Assembly: GCA_044356305.1 (NCBI GenBank)
Contig: JBIKWM010000001.1
Span: 310,001 to 374,000 of the forward strand
Reading direction: 5' to 3'
DNA: 64,000 bases
From: JBIKWM01 sp044356305
GTDB taxonomy: Bacteria > Bacteroidota > Bacteroidia > UBA10329
The position numbers were made by a program, and so were the translations under genes. A model generated the notes under the pieces. That model was not told where the DNA came from, did not search any database, and saw only the letters and a list, made by a program, of their open reading frames with translations. Positions within the stretch are counted from its first letter, which is position 1; each line of letters starts with the position of its first letter. Of the stretch, positions 1 to 5,738 are shown in pieces.

Positions 1-843
1 GGCATCATAACGTGTGGCATGTTGCTGCCGGGGGCCCAAGGCAGGGCCCGCTACAGCATGCAGGAGGTGGTGAACCTGTATCACGAACGGGGCGCGGACA
101 TCTTCAACCGGTCGGCCATGCACAAGCTGCGCACGCTGGGCGGCATTGCCGATGAGAAGTACCAGGCCGATGGGCTGGAGCGGGCGCTGGAGGACAAGTT
201 CGGTGACATCCGCCTGAACGAGCTGCTGCGGCCCTGCATCATAACGGCCTACGACATTGAGAGGCGCGAAACGGTGTTCTTCGGGCAGCACAAGGCCGCC
301 ACCGACCCTGCCCGCAACTATCTGGTGCGCAGGGTGGCAAGGGCCACCTCGGCCGCGCCCACCTATTTTGAGGCGGCCCTCACGGCCTCTATCACCGGGG
401 CTGCGCGGCCACTGATAGACGGTGGTGTGTTTGCCAACAACCCCGCCATGTGCGCCTATGCCGAGGCACGGTCGCTGGCAGCGTTGGGCCACCCCACCTC
501 AAAGGACATGTTCATGCTGAGCATCGGCACGGGCAGTGTGAAGAAGAGCTACCCTTATAAGGAGGCCAAGGACTACGGCCAGCTGGAGTGGGTGAAGCCG
601 GTGATTGACATCATGATGAGCGGCAACAGCGAGACGGTGCACTACCAGCTCACCAAGCTGTTCGGGGCACAGGGCAACGATGACGGATATGTGCGCATGG
701 AGCCTGCCCTGCTGCCCAAGGCCACATCGGACATGGACGATGTGAGCCCCAAGAACCTCCGCGACCTGAAAAAGGCCGCCCGCAACTACATCGATGCCAA
801 CTCCGCGCTGATAGACCGCGTGGTGAATGAACTGACCAATTGA
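1..843 (+). CDS. Patatin-like phospholipase, 5' end outside window
   Basis: This is the C-terminal part of a patatin-family lipid acyl hydrolase, a Ser-Asp dyad enzyme that cleaves acyl chains from phospholipids. The frame is open from base 1 and reads GIITCG, the residues that normally follow the GTSTGG nucleophile elbow, so the real start and the catalytic Ser lie upstream of the window. The catalytic Asp is visible in LIDGGVFANNPAMCAYAEA (Asp codon at 418-420), the typical DGG motif. The C-terminal part (ARNYIDANSALIDRVVNELTN) is helical as in bacterial patatins. An ATG at 19 exists but starting there would remove the active site. No signal peptide can be judged. Confidence 0.9.
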   Translation, partial: GIITCGMLLPGAQGRARYSMQEVVNLYHERGADIFNRSAMHKLRTLGGIADEKYQADGLERALEDKFGDIRLNELLRPCIITAYDIERRETVFFGQHKAATDPARNYLVRRVARATSAAPTYFEAALTASITGAARPLIDGGVFANNPAMCAYAEARSLAALGHPTSKDMFMLSIGTGSVKKSYPYKEAKDYGQLEWVKPVIDIMMSGNSETVHYQLTKLFGAQGNDDGYVRMEPALLPKATSDMDDVSPKNLRDLKKAARNYIDANSALIDRVVNELTN

Positions 844-851
844 CCCCCATT

Positions 852-893
852 CCTAATTCTTAATTCCCAATTCTTAATTCCTAATTTTTAATT
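852..893. repeat. Three 14-bp AT-rich tandem repeats
   Basis: Three consecutive copies of a 14-bp unit, CCTAATTCTTAATT, CCCAATTCTTAATT and CCTAATTTTTAATT, start 9 bp after the patatin stop codon. They stand out as an AT island in GC-rich surroundings. No terminator hairpin is visible here. Function is unknown. Confidence 0.85.
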
Positions 894-902
894 CTCTGCC
901 CC

Positions 903-1079
903 ATGCGCTCCAAACGCCCCTCGCCCCACGATGACCTCCGCCCGCAGCCCAGCCTGTGGCTCTATGACGATGACCTCGCCCACCCCTACCACGATGAGGC
1001 CCCGTCAGGCATGGGCACCGTGCGTGTGCACAGCCCACCCGCCCCGCGCAGCACCGCCCGGCCCAAAAACAGCCGCTGA
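903..1079 (+). CDS. Possible small basic protein (58 aa)
   Basis: A short open frame begins at the first ATG after the AT repeats and encodes a Pro-, Arg- and Asp-rich 58-residue peptide ending in HSPPAPRSTARPKNSR. I recognise no family. Its last 48 coding bases belong to a 60-bp element that is repeated near 2.5 kb, where a second short frame ends in the same peptide with one substitution (P to H). Keeping the same frame and stop in both copies is mild evidence for coding, but the sequence is GC-rich and could be open by chance. A competing overlapping frame (931-1221) has no better support. Confidence 0.3.
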   Translation: MRSKRPSPHDDLRPQPSLWLYDDDLAHPYHDEAPSGMGTVRVHSPPAPRSTARPKNSR

Positions 1080-1088
1080 GCGCCACCC
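1029..1088 (+). repeat. 60-bp direct repeat, copy A
   Basis: This 60-bp segment recurs at 2490-2549 with a single mismatch (CCC versus CAC before the AAAAAC run). It contains the 3' end and stop codon of a small open frame in both places and is followed both times by a TTTCACTC-like stretch. The two copies bracket the lipoprotein pair. Confidence 0.9.
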
Positions 1089-1130
1089 TTTCACTCTCAC
1101 AATCACTTTCACTCTCACTTTCACTCACTA
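1089..1130 (+). repeat. TCACTY simple repeat
   Basis: A low-complexity run built from TTTCACTCTCAC and shorter TCACTT/TCACTC units lies between the 60-bp repeat and the next small gene. A shorter relative (TTTTCATTTTCACTC) follows copy B of the 60-bp repeat. Confidence 0.7.
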
Positions 1131-1145
1131 CCAGACCCCACCCCC

Positions 1146-1328
1146 ATGCTCTCACCCTTTGGCATACTGTTGTGCATGTTCGCGCTCCTGCTGCCGCAGG
1201 TGGCCATGTGCCAGACGGTAGCCAAGAAGGGCTCTATTCACTTGTCAGGCTCCGCTGCGGGTATTTACCTCCTCAGAGCGGTCATGGGTAATGGCCATAC
1301 CCAAACCTTCAAGTTCGCCAAGCCATGA
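1146..1328 (+). pseudogene. Signal peptide joined to T9SS tail remnant
   Basis: The 60-residue product has a convincing signal peptide (about residues 1-22, ending AMCQ) and then goes directly into what looks like the last strands of a T9SS type A sorting domain: LSGSAAGIYLLRAVMGNGHT followed by QTFKFAKP. A normal T9SS cargo protein has hundreds of residues between these parts. The simplest reading is an internal in-frame deletion that left a mini-gene; a real tiny secreted peptide is the alternative. Its TGA overlaps the ATG of the next lipoprotein gene (ATGA), so translation could be coupled. Confidence 0.5.
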
Positions 1329-1840
1329 ATCATTTACCCCATTTGCTGTTCCTAGCGTCCGTCTTAGTTGGAATGGCATCATGTGAGCCCGACCCTATAA
1401 TTCCTGAGCCTACGCCTAAGGTATGGGAGAAATTTATAGGGACTTACAACGTAACTAAAATGGATAATGGTGAAACATATTATATGAGCATCACACATCT
1501 GGGAATGGACACCTTAGACAATGGCGCTATAATTGATTCATTATTAATAATGAACTATGGTGATTTGTTTGAAGAAGTGATTTATTTTAGTTCAAACGGA
1601 GGATATTCGGATAATAGGATAATAAAATTTCCTACTAATTGGCCTACCATTGATAAGTTCGGGTATCGATGGGCCTTCTGGGTAAATTCTCAGGACACCC
1701 TCACACCAGAGTTGGAGAATACGCTCGTCAACGACACCCTTTTACTTTATTTCACTTTGAACAACATCGCTTTCTACTTCGAGGATGGAGTACCTTATTA
1801 TGAGTGTCAATGCAAGCATTTAGCAGTGAAAGTGCAATGA
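1325..1840 (+). CDS. Lipoprotein of unknown function, paralogue 1
   Basis: A 171-residue protein with a lipoprotein signal peptide (hydrophobic segment to residue 18, lipobox GMASC, then EPDPIIPEPTP). I do not recognise the family. The mature part begins with a Pro-rich linker and KFIGTYNVTKMDNGETYYM, suggesting a small beta-rich domain, and ends in NIAFYFEDGVPYYECQCKH. The gene 77 bp downstream is a clear paralogue: both share the EPD/Pro linker, the G(T/V)YNVTK motif and a nearly identical C-terminal 45 residues. Base composition is much more AT-rich than the surrounding genes, which suggests acquisition from elsewhere. Confidence 0.75.
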   Translation: MNHLPHLLFLASVLVGMASCEPDPIIPEPTPKVWEKFIGTYNVTKMDNGETYYMSITHLGMDTLDNGAIIDSLLIMNYGDLFEEVIYFSSNGGYSDNRIIKFPTNWPTIDKFGYRWAFWVNSQDTLTPELENTLVNDTLLLYFTLNNIAFYFEDGVPYYECQCKHLAVKVQ

Positions 1841-1916
1841 GCAGTATAAAGCGAAAGGGGCTCCTTGGAACTAACTTTATTGTTAGTCATTCCCAAAGCC
1901 TGAAATTCATTAAAGC

Positions 1917-2426
1917 ATGAAACGATCTAACCACATTTATATCATTGGGTTCCTGTCGCTATTTACTGCCTGCGAACCAGACGTGCCTGAGCCAACTCCC
2001 ATCATCCCGGAATGGAAGAGATTTGAAGGGGTGTATAATGTTACCAAGCTGGAGAATGGTGACACGTACCAATTAGAAATAAGTTTTGACTCATTGATAT
2101 CTGAACTTAGTGGAGAAAGGAAACTTCATATTATTTATAGTAATTTGGATAATTCATTTGACACACTTTCAGCAGTATACTACCCAAACACTGACACCAA
2201 CAGGATTCGGTCATTTAATGCCGATTTTCCTGAGTTCGATAATAGTGGGCATCGATGGTCAATATTTGAAATAGGGCAGGACACACTGACCCCTGAACCA
2301 GAAAACACCTTGGTGAACGACACCATTCTGTTCTACTTCCGGAAAAGCAACATCGCTTTTTACTTTGAAGATGGTGTGCCTTACTACGACTGCTATTGTA
2401 AGCACAGGGCGGTGAAGGTGCAGTGA
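1917..2426 (+). CDS. Lipoprotein of unknown function, paralogue 2
   Basis: A 169-residue lipoprotein (lipobox LFTAC at about residue 19, then EPDVPEPTPIIPE) paralogous to the gene just upstream. The strongest identity is in the last 45 residues, including NTLVNDT, SNIAFYFEDGVPYY and the CYCKHRAVKVQ end, whereas the central part has diverged. The two conserved Cys near the C-terminus could form a disulfide or a metal site after export. The tandem arrangement points to a local duplication. No family is recognised; a periplasmic or surface-anchored binding role is only a guess. Confidence 0.75.
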   Translation: MKRSNHIYIIGFLSLFTACEPDVPEPTPIIPEWKRFEGVYNVTKLENGDTYQLEISFDSLISELSGERKLHIIYSNLDNSFDTLSAVYYPNTDTNRIRSFNADFPEFDNSGHRWSIFEIGQDTLTPEPENTLVNDTILFYFRKSNIAFYFEDGVPYYDCYCKHRAVKVQ

Positions 2427-2462
2427 ATAATGTGAAGCCATAGGGACATAAATGACCGCACC

Positions 2463-2540
2463 ATGCACACCCCCGCCACACCCCACAACCACAGCCCACC
2501 CGCCCCGCGCAGCACCGCCCGGCACAAAAACAGCCGCTGA
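2463..2540 (+). other. 25-codon frame ending in the duplicated peptide
   Basis: ATG to TGA encodes 25 residues ending in HSPPAPRSTARHKNSR, matching the end of the 58-residue frame near 1 kb. Only the repeated part is shared. It may be a truncated copy of that small gene or a coincidence of the DNA repeat. Confidence 0.25.
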
Positions 2541-2549
2541 GCGCCACCC
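2490..2549 (+). repeat. 60-bp direct repeat, copy B
   Basis: Second copy of the 60-bp element described at 1029-1088 (59 of 60 positions identical by eye). It lies between the second lipoprotein gene and the next unknown gene, in a stretch of about 200 bp with no other recognisable gene. Confidence 0.9.
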
Positions 2550-2629
2550 GACATATCCCTTTTCATTTTCACTCAACCCCGCACAAGGCGGGTTTCGCTG
2601 AACAATCAACAATTCAATAAACCAACATC

Positions 2630-3139
2630 ATGGCTAACATAACAGACAACCGACTTAACCTGGTAATGACCGACCCCGAACTGGCCTCGGCCGTACAGCA
2701 CTTCACTGACCTGAAGACTCAGATGCCCTTTCTGGTGGGGCTGGCCTTGGGCGAGAAAAAAGAGATGCAGGGTATCAATGTGAGCAACAAGGCATGGGTA
2801 GAGGACTGCATTATTGAGATGGAGCAGGATCCGTCCATTCTGCCCGGGTTCCTTACTCCGGCCATGGTGACCCGCGACCTAAAGCTGTTCGAGCAGCTTG
2901 ATGTTGTACGGGTCAACGCAGCCGATTTTGCTGCGAAGGTCTCTGACACACAGTTTCTGGCCGGTGCCGAGGCCTACGCGGTATGCCTTATCTACTACAA
3001 GATTCTAGAGGCAGCTGCTAAGGCAGGAATTGCTGGGGCAGCAGAGCGATACAACCGCCTCAAGGCCAGATTTGAGAATCAGGGAGGCACGGGTACCCCG
3101 ACCACCCCACCTTCTGATGGCGAACCACCCGTGGCCTGA
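2630..3139 (+). CDS. Unknown helical protein (169 aa)
   Basis: A soluble-looking, mostly alpha-helical protein without signal peptide or membrane segment. Visible features are an N-terminal helix (LASAVQHFTDLKTQMPFLVG), a central acidic region, and a long Ala-rich helix (AYAVCLIYYKILEAAAKAG), followed by a disordered tail rich in Gly, Thr and Pro (GTGTPTTPPSDGEPPVA). I do not recognise the family. The TGA stop runs straight into the inverted-repeat array. It and the small helical gene at 3543 flank this array on the same strand. Confidence 0.7.
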   Translation: MANITDNRLNLVMTDPELASAVQHFTDLKTQMPFLVGLALGEKKEMQGINVSNKAWVEDCIIEMEQDPSILPGFLTPAMVTRDLKLFEQLDVVRVNAADFAAKVSDTQFLAGAEAYAVCLIYYKILEAAAKAGIAGAAERYNRLKARFENQGGTGTPTTPPSDGEPPVA

Positions 3140-3500
3140 TGCCGAAACGGTTCGATTTCAGGCCAAGCCCGTTCAGTCCGGAACCGAACCCGTTCGGTTC
3201 CGGACCGAGTTCGGTCGACCCGGCATTGAACGCGGTCGGCTCAGCGTTGAGCTCGGTCAGTTTTAAACCGAACTCGGCCGACCAGAAATTGAACCCAGTT
3301 CGGTTTTTTACCGAACGCGGTCAATTTGAAACCGAAGTGAGTTCGGTCTTTGGCCGAAGTAGGTTCAATTCAAACCCGAATGCACTTCGGTTTTGCACCC
3401 CCCTAGTTCGGTTCTGCACCCCCCTTGTTCGGTTTTCGACCCCCTCTATTCGGTTTTGGAGGGTGGGGGGGGGGTCAAACACCCCCCTCTCGAACCGCAA
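3140..3500. repeat. Degenerate 21-bp-period inverted-repeat array
   Basis: About fifteen copies of a (G)TTCGG(T) word occur with a spacing that is mostly 21-22 bp (for example at 3385, 3406, 3427 and 3448). Reverse-complement words (ACCGAAC) are interspersed, producing hairpins. The best is CCGGAACCGAAC at 3178-3189 against GTTCGGTTCCGG at 3192-3203, a perfect 12-bp stem; another is GTTCGGTTTTTTACCGAAC at 3298-3316. The last units carry a C-run, CACCCCCC. Because 21 is a multiple of three, short frames across it show heptapeptide repeats, but I see no convincing gene. Confidence 0.8.
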
Positions 3501-3542
3501 AGTATGCGACATTCTGACACACCACCACCAACCACCACAGCC

Positions 3543-3824
3543 ATGACACCCGAAGAGCAGGAGGCCTTTGAGCGCATGAAGGCCAACATCGAACAGTTGA
3601 GTCAGCTCATCACGCGCGTTGACACCCTGCACCCGCGCACCACACCCACCGAGGCGACCCGGGCCAGCAACCTCACCGATGAGATGCAGCGCTCCATCAC
3701 CGCTATGAAGTTCCAGCTCGAGTACATCAGCATCGTGACCCGTCACCTCAACCTACAGGAACAGTTCTTTCCCGCGCCCGGCAGCCCCGTCAAAGCTGCG
3801 CACTTTAAGGTGGGGGAGAATTGA
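3543..3824 (+). CDS. Small coiled-coil-like protein (93 aa)
   Basis: The product begins MTPEEQEAFERMKANIEQLS and is predicted mostly helical: a first amphipathic helix up to residue 28, a short Pro-containing turn, a second helix (ASNLTDEMQRSITAMKFQLE) and a third up to NLQEQFF. No signal peptide. The start at 3543 was preferred over upstream starts because the frame upstream runs through the repeat array and encodes low-complexity sequence. Family not recognised; it could be a small structural or regulatory protein. Confidence 0.6.
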   Translation: MTPEEQEAFERMKANIEQLSQLITRVDTLHPRTTPTEATRASNLTDEMQRSITAMKFQLEYISIVTRHLNLQEQFFPAPGSPVKAAHFKVGEN

Positions 3825-3912
3825 ATCTTTGACCATCTTTGGAAACACAGACCATTATAGGCGCTAGGGCTTTCTCTTCTTTTAGTGCTGTTGCGAACAG
3901 CGAGAAACTACT

Positions 3913-3947
3913 CCCGAACAAGTGGTCCTTCGGAACACTTGCTCGGG
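3913..3947. promoter_or_regulatory. Hairpin upstream of the endonuclease-like gene
   Basis: CCCGAACAAGTG at 3913-3924 pairs with CACTTGCTCGGG at 3936-3947 (11 of 12 pairs) around an 11-nt loop containing TTCG. A smaller perfect hairpin, GCTGTT-GCG-AACAGC, precedes it at 3887-3901. The structures end 13-19 bp before the two candidate start codons, so they could be a terminator of the upstream gene or a leader/operator of the next one. Confidence 0.6.
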
Positions 3948-3966
3948 CGGGGGGGGTAACATGGTC

Positions 3967-5289
3967 ATGACTGAATCGGAGCATATAATTCAACAATTCA
4001 TCAGTCGAGAATTCCCCTCATTGGCAAAGCGCTACTATGATGAATTTGCCGTAGAGTCAACATATTTATATAAACCTTTAGGAACTGTTATTCAAAACGG
4101 TATCAGATACAGTACGTTTGAATTTATAGAACAGTTGGTAAGACTTGAATTCGGCATTCCCTTTGAATTATCTAAATACTTTGATTTTCATGCGCAAGCA
4201 ATTTTTCGATCGCAGCCTATTGACTTCGGATTCACAGCTGTCAACCAATATCCAACTTCCTTTCAAAATCAACAAACACTCGAAGCTCCCTTCAATCTGA
4301 TCAACTTCCACCTCTTTGGAGGCCATCCATTTGAAGGTTTATCTGGTCTTTCTTCAAACATCATCAAAGAAAAAGTTAAACAAGACCAAGATTTATACTT
4401 CGAGTATATTCGACTTCAACTCAAATCACATCTAAAGCGATTTTTTCTATATGGCAGAGTGGAATGGAGATGGGTCATCTTGGACCAATTGGTCCATCAC
4501 GGAATAGATAGGTTTCCAGACTGCCTAAATGGTGAGTTCGATTCTCTAAAATACAGTATGGATTTCTTCTTCCGTTGCGGAAATCTCGGCATCCATAATT
4601 CGGGTGTTCCATACAAGGAAACAGATTGCTACAAATTGGAACTTGAGTTCTATGATAAACTAAAAAGAAAACCTGTTTCAGAGTACACATACACTGATGT
4701 CCTAAAACAGTACAATCTTAAATGGCAAATATCAAAGTCCCGATCCTCATTAGACAATTCAGGTGTATCGGCCAAATGCGAGGCCTTAGGTGAAGTTCTT
4801 CTTGTAGATGCCAAGTCGATTCCAACGTGGAACATTTCACCAAGATTTAGCATTGACCTAACCGATGTATTTTACGACCACTCAAGAATTCAGGAAATTT
4901 TAGCGACATACAACGAACCAGAGAATGCATTGCGACAAATGTTCAATCTTCCCAAAATTGGGGAGGGCTGGATTTCCGAAACCAATTTATACTATCAAAT
5001 CAAGGAACATTTTAACTCAGAAGTAATCATACAACATGGTAAACCCAATTGGTTGGGTAAACAGCATTTAGATATATGGTTCCCGAAACGCAACATAGGC
5101 ATTGAATATCAGGGCGACCAACATTATTACCCTGTTGCATTTTTCGGTGGCGAAGCCTCTCTTGAAAAGAACAAGGCGCGCGACCAAAGAAAAAAGGAGC
5201 TTTGTAAAGAATTTGGCTGTAGACTAATCTACGTTCTCCCTGATTATGACCTCAATATAGTCATAGGTCAAATCGAGAAATTAATTTGA
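3967..5289 (+). CDS. Endonuclease-like protein, AT-rich
   Basis: A 440-residue protein with a C-terminal nuclease-like domain of the PD-(D/E)XK type. Visible motif: HLDIWFPKRNIGIEYQGDQH (Asp at about 369, Glu at about 380, then x-Gln), followed by YYPVAFFGG and a basic helix ARDQRKKELC, the arrangement of Vsr/restriction-like folds where the Lys is replaced by Gln. The N-terminal 330 residues are unfamiliar. Two lines of sequence counted by hand are 33% and 40% GC against nearly 60% in the neighbours, pointing to recent transfer. ATG at 3961 is an alternative start. It stands alone between two repeat arrays with no methylase or helicase beside it; a role in defence or DNA processing is inference. 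Confidence 0.65.
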   Translation: MTESEHIIQQFISREFPSLAKRYYDEFAVESTYLYKPLGTVIQNGIRYSTFEFIEQLVRLEFGIPFELSKYFDFHAQAIFRSQPIDFGFTAVNQYPTSFQNQQTLEAPFNLINFHLFGGHPFEGLSGLSSNIIKEKVKQDQDLYFEYIRLQLKSHLKRFFLYGRVEWRWVILDQLVHHGIDRFPDCLNGEFDSLKYSMDFFFRCGNLGIHNSGVPYKETDCYKLELEFYDKLKRKPVSEYTYTDVLKQYNLKWQISKSRSSLDNSGVSAKCEALGEVLLVDAKSIPTWNISPRFSIDLTDVFYDHSRIQEILATYNEPENALRQMFNLPKIGEGWISETNLYYQIKEHFNSEVIIQHGKPNWLGKQHLDIWFPKRNIGIEYQGDQHYYPVAFFGGEASLEKNKARDQRKKELCKEFGCRLIYVLPDYDLNIVIGQIEKLI

Positions 5290-5290
5290 T

Positions 5291-5460
5291 ACTCCCCTCT
5301 CCCGCTCGCGTGTTTTGTTCGCTCGCGTCCCGCGAGTGAGGATCACTCTGCCTCCCGCATCCTAATAAACACCCCCCTCCCCCGCTCGCGTGCTTTTTTC
5401 GCTCGCGTCTCGCGAGTGAGGATTACTCTGCCTCCGGCATCCTAATAAACACTCCCCTTA
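5291..5460. repeat. 80-bp tandem repeat with CTCGCG palindromes
   Basis: Two near-identical 80-bp units (5291-5370 and 5371-5450) are followed by the first ten bases of a third. Each unit has two CTCGCG words and one CGCGAG, so either can pair with the third; in unit 1 the tight hairpin is CTCGCG-TCC-CGCGAG at 5322-5336. The array starts 2 bp after the endonuclease-like gene and may double as its terminator. Confidence 0.85.
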
Positions 5461-5552
5461 ACCCCCTCAATTGATCATTGCTCATTGTAAAATGCCCCCC
5501 CACCCCCTCTCGCATTCCTCAGTATTCCCCCGTTTCCATTTCCTTTGGGGCA

Positions 5553-5669
5553 ATGAGAACACCACTCTTCGGCCTGATGCTGCTGCTGGGCATCGGGTCG
5601 TGCACCGCACCGGCCATGGACAGGGAGGCGGCCGTGGCACCCAAAGAACCCTCCCCGTACTCATCGTAG
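5553..5669 (+). CDS. Tiny lipoprotein (38 aa)
   Basis: MRTPLFGLMLLLGIGSC is a complete lipoprotein signal with lipobox IGSC, leaving a mature peptide of about 23 residues (TAPAMDREAAVAPKEP and so on). The start at 5553 was chosen because the upstream extension of this frame is not signal-like. It precedes the RND transporter by about 70 bp on the same strand and could be co-transcribed. It may be a genuine small lipoprotein or the stub of a longer one. Confidence 0.5.
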   Translation: MRTPLFGLMLLLGIGSCTAPAMDREAAVAPKEPSPYSS

Positions 5670-5738
5670 TGCGCTCTTAGCGCCCAGCCTGCCCCTGCCT
5701 ACATTCGCGCCCGCCCGAAAAGGCCTTATCCCGGCACA

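Noticed and set aside
3139..3546. Frame across the 21-bp array starting at the TGATG overlap
   Set aside because: Encodes only degenerate heptapeptide repeats, other frames show equally good repeats, and the DNA repeat explains the openness.
3140..5460. CRISPR array
   Set aside because: The 21-bp units are degenerate and without spacers, the 80-bp array has only two full units, and no cas gene is present.
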